From contig WHUX01000064.1 of assembly GCA_015179025.1 (NCBI GenBank), positions 124,001 to 188,000 of the forward strand: 64,000 nt of DNA, given 5' to 3'. Positions 23,591-33,697 of the stretch are shown piece by piece (the stretch's first letter is position 1; the number at the start of each line of letters is the position of its first letter). The DNA is from Terfezia claveryi (lineage: Eukaryota; Ascomycota; Pezizomycetes; Pezizales; Pezizaceae). The notes under the pieces were generated by a model. The model was given only the letters and a program-made list of their open reading frames with translations. It was not told the DNA's origin and did no database searches. Both the position numbers and the translations under genes were made by a program.

Positions 23591-23739
23591 AACGCTCCAA
23601 CCTCTTGCCTGATATACCGTCTATCTAGGTATGGGATATCAAGCGATTTCACGTATACCTAAGTAGCTTAGCTTACTGTTGAACATTGATTGGACGTATT
23701 CATCAGCAGTGCTCAGTTCAGTCAATTGATATATGTACT
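22884..23739. other. 3' spacer of PER1 with microsatellite
   Basis: No gene. It contains an AGT microsatellite (listed separately) and a TTC-rich patch near 23210-23225. Confidence 0.5.
23533..23590. repeat. AGT trinucleotide microsatellite
   Basis: About 19 uninterrupted AGT units. It is open in every frame and so makes false poly-Val or poly-Thr reading frames. Confidence 0.95.
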
Positions 23740-23960
23740 CAGGCTCCTAGAAAACTCATCACTTAGTATCGCAATAGACATTTGTATTCTCCTAACCAGT
23801 CTCGATCAGTTAGGCTTCTCCGTAATAAGCAGGATCCCTAGCGTGTCCAGAAAGTTGCCTGAACTAGGTATTCTGAATCAATTCCTCCCAGGAGCGACCT
23901 CCGGTAGGGGTACGGTAGGACCGACGATCCTTTTCTTCGGGAACAAAAGTTCCGTTCCAT
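23740..23960 (-). pseudogene. fragment of a second HNH-family copy
   Basis: The minus strand reads GNFLDTLGILLITEKP, matching the segment DMLRILFITETPIR found upstream of the 24.2-24.8 kb HNH relic. On the plus strand 23768-23915 and 24889-25080 share blocks such as TTCTCCTAACC, CAGGATCC..AGC and GAGCGACCTCCGGT. These are therefore 5' parts of two related, decayed copies in the same orientation. Confidence 0.5.
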
Positions 23961-24187
23961 CCCGCTTATCGGAGATTAGGTCTACGTTGAGGGTAATATA
24001 TCATATGGGAACATGACCACACTAAATCCTTCTTCTTCCAAACTAACTCTCCCCTTTCTCAGGTAGTTAAATCTCCCCCTTATTCAATAACAAAAAACCA
24101 TAGTAAAATACTTAATATATTACTTCCCGTTTCCCTTACTTCTTTACATAAACAATCTATCCCTATACATTCACAAACCCTCTCAAT

Positions 24188-24838
24188 CTAGCCGCAATCT
24201 AGCCGCAACCGCCAATCTCCAATTCGCTCTTTTCCATACTCCTCCTTGCTAATCACCTTAATCATATACTCTCCCAAAAAATTATGCTCAAATATTGGCT
24301 CGCCCGCCCCTTTCATGTTCCCCAACACAGGTTGTCTGAAATGCCATCTCAAAGGCTCATCCGACACACGATGCGCATCATTTGGATCTCGACATATGGA
24401 TCAAGCACTTTGCCATCCGCAGTTATCGTCACCAAACAACGATAACCTTGTAATTGTCCTGCGAACTATGTCAGTATAATATCTCTATATTCATTTATAT
24501 ATATTTTTATCAATGAAATACTCACATCTGGATTCACTGATATTGCGTACTGATTGAAATCCTGATGAATATCTGACCAAAGTAGAATACCATTCTGTAG
24601 AGAATTGATTTTTGACACTCCATTTGTGTCATCCATGTTGGTAATCCATCTGCTCAAGCCCCACTCAATCCATAGATTTTCCTTTTCTAACGGAAAAATA
24701 TACACTGCTTCGAACGAAGTCCATTCACCAGGAATGACACGGATCCCATTCCTGAACATATCCCCAGAAACGTTAAACGTAATCAATCTCTGAACCCACA
24801 TTTCATCTGTCACATTAATAGGGCCTACCCATTCACTA
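24188..24838 (-). pseudogene. fungal HNH-nuclease-domain protein, decayed
   Basis: The minus strand encodes the core of a large fungal HNH-domain family: GEWTSFEAVYIFPLEKE, WITNMDD, INSLQNGILLWSDIHQDFNQY, VNPD. A 60-bp intron (24525-24466, GTGAGT...CTGACATAG) follows, then DAHRVSDEPLRWHFRQ, MKGAGEPIFEHNF and a stop at 24188. A frameshift lies between GKVLDP and CRDPNDAH, and the N-terminus (25080-24840) is broken by several stops. The metal-binding His expected in the AAHIF-type motif is replaced (AVYIF), so nuclease activity would be lost in any case. The role of this family is unknown. Confidence 0.75.
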
Positions 24839-25080
24839 GCATAGCATCAATCAGCATATTCCCACAAACTCATCACACTTACTATCGCAACAGACATCGT
24901 ATTCTCCTAACCCTAGCTGGTTGTTTGTTTCTCGTAACTACTTGATGTGACCTGAACATCGCTCCTGTACTCGGATAGGCGTCTCTGTAATAAACAGGAT
25001 CCTTAACATGTCTAGAAAGTTGCCTTCTGTTACCGAACCATTCTGAATCATTTCATTCCTCCCAGAGCGACCTCCGGTGA

Positions 25081-25814
25081 TGTCGTATCGTAAAACTGAA
25101 CGATTCGACCTAACGAACGGTCAATCGGCATTGCCCAATGAAGCGAAGCTGGGCCGAAGGCCAATGCGTAGATGAATGACTTGACTCTATTTACTACCCT
25201 AGTGAGCACCGCCACCCACATATCTGCACTGAACTGTCTTGATCTAGGTTGACGCTTGTATATAGAAATTACTATACTTTGCATTAAATATATTTTGATG
25301 TAACTTTAGTATTTATTCAAATACAATAGCAATAACTTAGCTACTAAATTTTGAATCTATTTTTCTCCCTAACTTCCTATATAAGGTATTATATCTACTC
25401 TATGTAAGGAAGTTGAGTTAATATAGGTATGAATTGATGATGGATACAATATAGAAATACTTGCGGTGAATAAGAGGCAACTTCCTAGGCACTATGGGAT
25501 TTCTAGGCATTGTAGTTTTTAGGCACTGTAGTTTGTTAGAATAATAGGAAAGAAAATAACTGTTGTGAAGGTGGAAGATTCAAACTGGTATGGACTTTAC
25601 CCTGAACTTGGAGCCTCCTTGCAACTCTTGGCACACACCTACAGTAAACAAAACCATAGTAAACATGTACAAGTAACCCTTTTCATCAGGGTACGATACC
25701 GAGGCCCGTACCTACCTGCTTATGTAGAAGCCACTCTCCACTCACCCTCACCTCACCCCTCTCACCAATACCTCCTCCCCCACCTCTCATAAACACACAA
25801 AGCAGAATATCCCC
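25081..25814. other. spacer HNH relic to MRX11-like gene
   Basis: No gene. AT-rich with short repeats (TAGGCAC(T) near 25487-25530). The MRX11-like promoter is presumably here, with one motif copy 209 bp before its ATG. Confidence 0.5.
25597..25606 (-). promoter_or_regulatory. TTCAGGGTAA motif copy upstream of MRX11-like gene
   Basis: Exact 10-mer on the minus strand. Confidence 0.4.
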
Positions 25815-26547
25815 ATGCCCTCCCCTCCACACCTCCTCTGGCGCCTCTCCCGCCTGCAACCAGGCCTCTCATCCTCCTCCTTCCCACGTATACTCCGCCA
25901 CGCCAGCACCCGCCGGCAGGCACAAAACCCAAGCGCATTCACGCGGCTCCCACCGCGGATCCAGCGGCTTGCGGCGCCGCTGCGTGCGGCCCCCGTAAGC
26001 CACATCACTGCGTTTCTGGTGCTGCACGAGATCACGGCGGTGCTGCCGCTGGGGGGCTATGGTGGGGGATACATAGCTTTGGGATCATCCCGTTTAGGTT
26101 GGGTTCCCCTGACGCTGGGGGGTTGGAGGAGGAGGAGGGAAATGGGAATGGTGTGTCTGGTAAAGTGAGGAGGAAATGGGTGGAGTGGGTTAAGCGCGGG
26201 GAGGCGAGATTGGGTAGTTATGTATGTAGTTATCTAGAATCCTCCTCTCTTTCATCCTTCTCCGCTTGCCGCTGCTGCCCCTCCTCTAGCTAAAAACTAA
26301 CTAACTAACCTAAACCCCACCACCACCACACACACAACTCCAGATCACGAAAAAAGGATGGTTAGCAGGTCTTTCTCCAGCGGAAGCGGCAAGGGTGGTG
26401 GTGGAGCTGGGGACGGCATGGGCTGTGGTCAAGGTGCTGCTGCCGGTGAGGGTCGTGGCGTGTTTGTGGATGACGCCGTGGTTTGCTAGGGTCGTAGTGA
26501 GAAGGGTGGGGGGTTGGTTCAAGTTTCCGAGAGGAGTGGGGAACTAG
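25815..26547 (+). CDS. MRX11-like mitochondrial protein (FLILHELTAI family), frame broken at a G run
   Basis: The signature block reads FLVLHEITAV (FLILHELTAI in the Pfam family that includes yeast Mrx11/YPL041C), preceded by an Arg-rich, Ser-rich mitochondrial targeting N-terminus. The C-terminus (KKGWLAGLSPAEAARVVVEL, AVVKVLLPVRV, LWMTPWFAR) is equally typical. Exons are 25815-26221 and 26344-26547, with a 122-bp intron (GTATGT...CCAG). Within exon 1 the frame changes by one base at a six-G run (26051-26056). One extra G gives a continuous frame through GLWWGIHSFGIIPF, which fits the family, and a protein of 203 residues. Yeast Mrx11 co-purifies with mitochondrial gene-expression complexes; its activity is unknown. 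It is probably functional if the G run is undercalled. Confidence 0.85.
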
Positions 26548-26921
26548 GTTCGGGAAGGAGGGAGGGGATGAAGGAGGGGTTTGGGTTATTTATATGAGCG
26601 GTGGGAGAGGGGAAGTTTGCTTATACATGGTCCCAAGTATGAGCTATTGTTTGTCCTGCTCAATTCAGGGTAACCCTCTCTCTCCTCCTTTCCCAACACA
26701 TCACAATATTAGTCCCTACTTTATTCCATGAAATAATCTCTATCAATCCAAAAGAGAAGCTCACACGAACCACCAAGCTAGATATTCCTGGCATGATCTC
26801 TTAAAAACCATGAATTTATTTTCTATATTTCATTTCATGTAATCCCCACAGAAAACACGATTCATCATGTACCTTTTTTTAGATTCACCATTCCTCCTCT
26901 GCTCAATCATCCCACTCCCAC
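26548..26921. other. convergent 3' spacer MRX11-like / GUS1
   Basis: A 374-bp interval between two stop codons, with one motif copy and no gene. Confidence 0.6.
26664..26673 (+). promoter_or_regulatory. TTCAGGGTAA motif copy between convergent MRX11-like and GUS1
   Basis: Exact 10-mer, nearly centred between the two stop codons. Confidence 0.45.
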
Positions 26922-29137
26922 CTACTTCTCCTTCCCTGTCGGAATACAAAAAAACACCACCGGCTTCCCTCCCTCGGCCTTACTATCCAACCTATAATAC
27001 CCCTTCCTCTCAAACTGCATAATCTGCCCCACCTCCATCTCCCTCACGCTCTCATCCGCAATCCCCTTAACCCTAGACTCCGTATTCTTATTTACAAAAT
27101 CCTCGATATTATCCTCCTCCTCCAACTTATCCTTCGTAATCAAATAATCAAAGTCCACCAGCTCCACAAACACAAGATTCTGCTTGACTTTCTCTAACCA
27201 TGTAACCTTCTTCTCTGTCTTTTTAAAGTCGCCTTCAAGGTGGAGTGTAAGGTCTAGGCTCAATATTTTTCCAGTAGTGGGAGAGGTAGCGATGTTGGAG
27301 ACGATTGCGTTGCCCCAGGACATGAGCGTGATTTCCTCACCATCTTTGAAGGAGGCTGCGTCGGCCTGGTCAAGGAGGATAGTGGGGCCAAAATAGACTT
27401 TCTTTGTGCCGAGGTCTTTGTTTTTTGCGTGCCGGGGTCGATCCTCAGATGTAGGTGTTTCAGAAGCACCAATGACTTTTGCGGTGACGGCGTCCTCGGA
27501 AAACACCGCAGTGTGACGGGGGGAAATGGGATCAATGACTTTCTTGTTCGTAGCCCAGATAATTGTCCAGTCGAGGTTAACCACATTCTTACTCGGGCCC
27601 TGGGCCAGAATGAACTGTTTCAATCCCTCAATCGTCATTCCCCTCCTCCTAATTCCCCTGACTGTAGGGAACCGAGGATCGTCCCAACCCCAGACAAGTC
27701 CCTGGTCCACAAACCAATGCAACTTCCTCTTCGACAAAAGTGTCTTGATAAAATTCAAGCGACTAAAATCCCAGATGTGCACCTTCCTGAGACCAAGTGT
27801 CTTGATCATCCACTGGTACTGGTCGTTGCGGTCTCTATACTCAATTGTCCTCAGCGCGTGAGTGACGCCCTCGATAGAGTCAACAATGGGGCAGGTAAAG
27901 TCGTAAGTTGGATATAATTTCCACTGTGTGCCGGTGCGGTGGTGAGGCTGGGGGTTGCATCTGTAGATGACTGGGTCGCGGAGGGCTTTGTTTGGTGAGT
28001 CGACGGAGATTTTAGCACGGACACAGTATTTCTTCCCGAGCTCAGTTGCGTTTGTCATTTCCTCTTTGAAGATGCGCAAGTTTTCCTCAACAGAGGTGTC
28101 TCTACGGGCAGAGGCGATTCCGTTGAAGCGCTCATCGCGCATCTTGGCTTGCTCAGTGTCATCGCAGTAGGCTTTGCCCATCTCAATCATTTTGATGGCA
28201 TAGTCGTAGAGCTGCTGGAAGTAGTCGGAGGAGTAGGAGAATATGTCGCCCTTGACTCCCAAGAGTTTCAAGTCCTCGAGGATACTGTCTTCAAACTCTT
28301 GTTTTTCCTTTGTGGGGTTGGTATCGTCGAATCGGATGATGAGCTTTCCGTTATACTGCTGTGCGAAATACTGGTTCAGCATAGCAGCCTTTGCATGTCC
28401 GATGTGGAGGTATCCACTTGGCTCGGGAGGGAACCGAGTTACAACACCCTGATCCGTATCCAAGAGGCCGATCTCGTAGTTTGATCCTTGGGACTTGACC
28501 TTTTTCTTTGCGGAGAGCTCTTCACGGAGGGTGTCGACGCCTTTGGACACGCGGTTGTTTGCCTCGATATATCGAAACCAGCGGGCGAGGTTGACATGGT
28601 GGCCTTTTTTGATATTGAGGTAGGCAGCGTTGGAGCCTCGGAGGGCGCCCCAGACAGAGATGTCGGCGATGGTGAGCGAGTATCCGACGAGGTAGGTCCG
28701 CAGGACGAGGTGGTCGTTGAGCTCTTCGAGAGCGGCACTAGTCTCTTTGAAATCTCCAGAGGAGAGGCGGGTGAGCGTGAAGTTGACCCAGTATTCCTCC
28801 TTTTTAATTTTGAGAAGCGTCAGTAGTGGGTAAATTTCATATTCATCTTCAAGCCTACCAACTCGCTCTTCACGCCCAACTCCTTCGGGAAACTCTCAAT
28901 TAGTTTCCTCAATACATTCTCGTGCCCGTAGATGATATCCTCTCCCTCAAATTGCAGCCCGATAGTAGAGCTCTTGTCAGCCTTGACGACGACGGGCTCG
29001 TTTTCCTTGACCGCGATGGCGATTGACTGGGTTGGGTCTGCTTCTTGGACGATGGAAGCGGCGATGACGGAGGGGTAGATGGTCTGCCCTGCTGAGTTTG
29101 CGGCCTTCCCAGCAACGGTGATGGCGAATTGAGGCAT
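26922..29137 (-). CDS. GUS1: Glutamyl-tRNA synthetase, cytosolic
   Basis: Exons 29137-28859 and 28799-26922 (59-bp intron GTAGGC...CTGAC...AAG) give 718 residues, close to yeast Gus1. It charges tRNA-Glu in the cytosol. In order: an N-terminal GST-like appended domain (to about residue 180) that in yeast binds Arc1; the class I catalytic core with HIGH in PEPSGYLHIGH (about 225-228) and the KMSKS equivalent LSKRK (about 448) in FIKTLLSKRKLHW; then the archaeal/eukaryotic-type beta-barrel anticodon-binding domains. TYDFTCPIVDSIEGVTHALR is typical of eukaryotic GluRS/GlnRS; the N-terminal domain and overall fit favour GluRS. The intron acceptor is an unusual AAG, but it keeps phase. Convergent with the MRX11-like gene, divergent from the PQ-loop gene. 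Confidence 0.95.
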
Positions 29138-30156
29138 GTTTGTGGGTTGGGGTTGAGGATGGGGTTGGTTGTGCAAGTCTCTGGTGGGAGTGGGTTGGGG
29201 TTGAGAGGGGCAGCTCCACATGTGGGGTTGTTGCATACTACAGTATGTACTGTACATCGTACTGTACGGAGTACATACATACATACATACTCCGTACTGT
29301 GCATACATATATGTACAAGGTAGTTTATGCAGTGGTTCTAATTAACCAGTCATTCTCCGTCCTCTGTAAAGAAGTAGTATGCATAGACAGCGCCAACAAC
29401 CCAACCAGCCAACGGTTAAAGAACACCCCAATCATTCTGACGGTAAGTTTCTGTGATTGTCTGAATACCCAGAGAACAAAGATGCAAGCTACTTGTTTGG
29501 ACGAATACGGAGTATATGATACTTGTAGCTAATGTATGCTTTTCAAAGTTACTGTTGAATGCACCAAGGACGCCCGAGACCCAACTGTTGGTCTAGGTAC
29601 CGGTAGCTGGGAGTCTTTAGCTTTTGGAGCCCCCAGATGTTGATGGTCCTACACTGAGATCTAGGTGTTGCCAGTTGAATACCCATGGGGAGTTGATTCA
29701 GGATGCAGCCCGGGACAGACAAGGCGGAGCTCAGGGAGGGCGAAACAGATGCTGTAAAGCAAATAGTAAGAGCATTCTCAGCTAAATGGCCCTGCAGATA
29801 GGTAAAATACATGTCAGGGGGGAGGTTCTATTTTTTTTATTTTATATTTTTTTCTGGTATTTTTTAATACATTTTCTATATACTTTTCGAGACTTGTACT
29901 CTCGTACTCTACTCCCCAAAAAGAAACGTTTCGTTTCGGCCTCACTCAGATCCTGGGCAGATACGCTTATCCACTCGAAAATACGGTACCCTACATCAAC
30001 CCTGTCATCACAGCTCGAGTCTCTCGCGATCTTCGTTATTTACATCTCCATTCTTCCCTTCCCCCTTCGTGGCTCATATCACCATTCTTTACCCTGGGCC
30101 GGCCATCTGTCACCTGCTGGTACTGTAGCCCCGTTACAACTCAAACTCCAACCGCA
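29138..30156. promoter_or_regulatory. divergent promoter region GUS1 / PQ-loop gene
   Basis: 1.0 kb between start codons. It includes ACATACATACAT repeats and two TACGGAGTA-type elements arranged as an inverted pair at about 29256-29299 (ACTGTACGGAGTA ... TACTCCGTACTGT), with a third near 29506. No gene seen. Confidence 0.5.
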
Positions 30157-31099
30157 ATGTTCAGCTGGTTCGTCAACTTTGTCGCTCCGCTGTTGTAAGT
30201 CCATGCTACCCACCACTTGAAAGCCCAATCGTTAACCTTCCCCGTCTACAGTATCGTCACGAGCCCAATAACCAGCTATGCCGACCAGATCCGCTCAATC
30301 CATATCAACAAGTGCTCCCAAGGCTTCTCTCTCGATGTATACCTCCCCCCAAAAAAACACACCCTAAACTCCACCCCCAATTGCGTATGCGCTAACAACC
30401 ACCACCACAATAGACCCCTCTAATCATGCTCGTCGCGTCTATTCTCCGCTCCTTCTACTGGCTCGGGGCCCGCTACGAAACCAGTCTCTTGATACAAAGT
30501 CCGTTCCCTCCTCTCCCTTCACCCACCATACCCTACCGTGTCAGTGTCACTCCAACTAACCCCCCCCCATAGGCCTCATAATGATCGTCATCCAGCTCCT
30601 CCTTCTCAAAGTCGCCCTCGACCACCGCCCTCCGCATACCCACCCCGCCACTCCCCTCAGCTCCACTCCCCCCCCTCCCCCGAGACCATACCACTTCTGG
30701 CAATGGCGCCCGCAGAAACCCTACTGGGACTTTCTCCTCCTCTTTACCCTCGGCGCATTCACTCTGCAGCTCCTCCTCGGCCGCTCTGCCACCTACACCA
30801 CACTTCAAGGCTTCCTTGCTCTCGGCGTAGAAGCAACTCTTCCAATCCCACAGGTCCTACAAAACTACCGTGCAAAATCTTGTAGCGGGTTCAGATTCTC
30901 GGTTCTTGCCAGCTGGATCTTGGGTGATATTATGAAACAAGTGTTTTTTTACTCGGCTGAGAAGATTAGTCTGCAGTTTAAGCTATGCGCGGGGTTTCAG
31001 ATGCTGATGGATTTAGTCCTGGGATGGCAGTTTTGGAGGTATGGAAATGGGAGGATAGAGGAGAAGGCGGTGGAGAAGTTGGAGATGGGGAGGTTTTGA
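30157..31099 (+). CDS. PQ-loop repeat membrane protein (Any1/PQLC1-like)
   Basis: Four exons (30157-30194, 30252-30336, 30414-30498, 30573-31099) give 244 residues. It is similar to yeast YMR010W/Any1 and animal PQLC1 (SLC66A2), Golgi/endosome membrane proteins linked to phospholipid scrambling and flippase function. The first PQ-loop region is split by introns (SIHINKCSQGFSLD, TPLIMLVASILRSFYW). The second contains IPQVLQNYRAKSCSGFRFSV followed by LASWILGDIMKQVFF. A Pro-rich insertion (about residues 108-128) separates the halves. All junctions keep phase and have CTAAC-like branch points. Confidence 0.88.
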
Positions 31100-31507
31100 T
31101 GGGGCCCAGGTGGGGGTGCCCGGGGAGCGTAAGCTGGTGGAGTGGCAATTCTGTAAGGGGGAGTATTCACACTTCACTGCTATAGATACTTCAATTTTAG
31201 CATACAACGATATCATGTCCCTTTTCTTTCGTGTAGATATTTTCCCTTCTAATTTCTTTTTCCTGATGTTTTTTCGTGGGTGATGGTTAATGGCTTCCTT
31301 ATGTCCCGTCACGTTATACATGCTTCATGTAATGTAATACGATATCAGGCAGGAGGGAAGGGAGGTGGCTTTCTCTCACCTTTGGCGGGGGGTGACGGTA
31401 GAGGGGTGCTTTATAGATGCATGATATGGGTGGGTGAACCTGATTTTGAAAGAAAAATTACTCCTTGGAAGCCAAGCAATTACAATGCTAACAAAGTTGG
31501 GGCTTCG

Positions 31508-31517
31508 TTCAGGGTAA
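31508..31517 (+). promoter_or_regulatory. TTCAGGGTAA motif copy
   Basis: Exact 10-mer, 409 bp past the PQ-loop stop. Confidence 0.45.
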
Positions 31518-31926
31518 CTGCTCTCAATGTTTCAATAAGGCGTGCTACAGTACAGTAGATAAATACTACATGGTTACTATGCAGAATCGAGGGGGGTACC
31601 AACCCGAGTTTTTGGTTTTTATCTATGCAGGCATGTTGATATCTTTGTGGTTTCATGCCAACACCAAATAGAATATATGGCCCCCAGCGAAAATATCCGC
31701 GCACCAGGAATTTTTTCTTTTTTTTTTCCTTTTCTTTTTCTTTTTCTTTTGCTTTTTTTTTTTTTTAATTTTTGGTCGCAGACTAGGTAGAGCCGCGAGC
31801 AGTGACTGTGTGCGTACAAAGCAAAAAGTTGAACGCCCACCCAACAAACCCTAGGTACCCCTCGCGGAAGGTAACCATTATCATCAGTTCAGCCACTCAG
31901 CCACCAGGAGAGCATCCGGCCAGCCA

Positions 31927-31936
31927 TTACCCTGAA
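31927..31936 (-). promoter_or_regulatory. TTCAGGGTAA motif copy
   Basis: Exact 10-mer on the minus strand, between the PQ-loop gene and MRPL19. Confidence 0.45.
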
Positions 31937-32117
31937 CTCATTTCCCTCCCCTCCTCTCCCCCCCAAAAAAGAAGTAAGTAGTAGTGGAGTACAGTATGCA
32001 GTATGCCTTACTCATGGACGTTTCCTAGCTCGGAGGGTCCTTTTAACCAAACCCCAAAAAGGGGCGGGCGTGTGAAACCTTTTTTTTTCTTTTTCCGACC
32101 GTGGATTAATGATTTAG

Positions 32118-32127
32118 TTCAGGGTAG
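32118..32127 (+). promoter_or_regulatory. TTCAGGGTAG motif variant
   Basis: One mismatch at the last base. It lies 338 bp past the MRPL19 stop. Confidence 0.35.
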
Positions 32128-32464
32128 ACACATTGCCTGTGCCTTGTCTAATCCAAATATATATGTATGGTTATAGTGCTTAAGGTCTTTTCCCTTGCCG
32201 TGGTTGTGTCTCTGTTTGTGAGTATGTGAAGGGGGGGGCTATTCATTGGTGGGATCCAGGAAAATAATAGTATATGTTTCGCTATGTGAATGTATTTTAT
32301 TTGAGGCTGGGCTATGACTACATACATACGTACAGGACGGATGGATCGTTGAATATATATATGATGTGGTGTATAATGTAATGGCATATGATAATGACCC
32401 CAACAAGCAATCAGATCTCTTGAATATCCTATTCCACCCTAAAAACTCCCTCTTACACCTTTTT

Positions 32465-33329
32465 CTACTTCTTCTTTCCCTGCCATCCTGCCCCACCTCC
32501 ACCAGCCTTCTTCACCGCCCCACTCCTCAACAATGCCCTCTGCCTCACATATGCCGCCACAATATTCTGCACACTACCCATATCCTTCCCTTCCTTCCTA
32601 AGATAATACAATCTCGCCCTCCTGGCCCTCTTCCGCGCGCGTTGCACGATATCCACCCCTGCCACATTCGGGTTATAAAGCTTGACCCACATCTCTACCC
32701 CGACTCGGGTGAGTTGGTTCCGGAGGAGCAGAGCCGAGTCGACGCCACGCCGGCGGAGCTGCAGAAGGACGCCGCTGAAGGGGTCGCGGTGGGAAAACCG
32801 GATCTGGAGAATGTCCCCCGCACGTAGGCCATCGCGGGTACGGGAGAGGAGCCGCGACTTTGTTTGCATAGGGTCGAGGGTGAGAAGTTGGAGGGTAGTG
32901 AGTGCGGAGAGTGGGGATTGGGGAGGAGGAGGGCCAGGGGCGGGGAGGATAGGGATTGTCTTTGGGGGGGGGAGAATCACTTGTGGAGGAAGGATGTTAG
33001 TGGAGGTGATTGACTGGGTGGGGAAGGGTGGATAGCTTGGGGTGAGGTGGGGTTGGGAGGGGGGGAATACCTTTGCCGTGGAAGCTACCAGGGGTGGATC
33101 GCCGGGTGGGGTGGATGTCGTATGGGTGGATGGGGATGTTGCTGCGGGGGCCGGAGGAGGAAGGGGATGTGGCTGCTGATGTGGCCATGGTACGCTGGTG
33201 GAGGAGGGGGGTAGCTTTAGCTGTTGCTGCTCCTGCTGCTGCTGCTGCTGCGGGGGGGGTAGGCATGAAGAATGTCCGCCAGCAGCAAGCCCGGGCTGCA
33301 AGCGGGCGGAGGGAGGGGGGGAGGGACAT
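32465..33329 (-). CDS. MRPL19: Mitochondrial large-subunit ribosomal protein bL19m
   Basis: Exons 33329-33071 and 32979-32465 (91-bp intron GTATTC...CACAAG) give 257 residues. bL19m sits at the interface of the mitochondrial ribosome subunits. The N-terminus MSLPPSLRPLAARACCWRTF is an Arg-containing mitochondrial presequence, followed by an Ala/Pro-rich linker encoded partly by a CAG-type repeat (33233-33251). The conserved domain is GDILQIRFSHRD, FSGVLLQLRRRGVDSALLLRN, GVEMWVKLYNP and RRARLYYLR. The start is the only upstream in-frame ATG giving a presequence. It is divergent from the gene at 33698 with 368 bp between starts. Confidence 0.92.
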
Positions 33330-33697
33330 CGCGGTGGAGTGCGGTACCGTGTATCCCCCGATGGCAATCCAATCAGCGGCTGTGGGTGGTGCTGAAGTCC
33401 ACGGCGAGTTTTGGTTTGGTGGAGTGGGGAGAAATCCGAATCTCAAGCTATGCGGGCGCCGCCAAGCGCAGACTAGCCCGGGCCTGCCCTGGCGAAGAGT
33501 TTGAATTTTCTCCACATTCTCCGCCGTACCTGCAGCAACCATCGCCAATCGCACAGCGACTTCGCATCTTGACGGAGGCAAGGAAAGAAGCAGGGAAAGA
33601 AGCAGGGAAAGGAGCAGGGAAAGAAGCAAGGAAAGGGGGATCGAAGGATAGGACAAGAGATACCGGTACTGTGCATCCTCGACAAACACTTATAGCC
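33330..33697. promoter_or_regulatory. divergent promoter MRPL19 / unknown mitochondrial gene
   Basis: 368 bp between start codons. It contains an imperfect 12-bp tandem (AAGAAGCAGGGA type) at about 33579-33637. The plus-strand frame is open through this region back to 33272, but the repeat-derived, low-complexity sequence argues against translation from upstream. Confidence 0.5.

Larger units (their letters stand above)
31100..32464. other. convergent 3' spacer PQ-loop gene / MRPL19
   Basis: 1.4 kb with no gene. It holds a long T-rich stretch (31705-31770) and three copies of the TTCAGGGTAA motif (31508, 31927, 32118), the densest cluster in the window. Confidence 0.55.

Noticed and set aside
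23399..23662. frames containing long poly-Val or poly-Thr
   Set aside because: Product of the AGT microsatellite, open in all frames.
33272..33697. N-terminal extension of the 33698 gene back to 33272
   Set aside because: It would overlap the MRPL19 coding exon on the other strand and read through a purine tandem repeat; the ATG at 33698 gives a good mitochondrial presequence.
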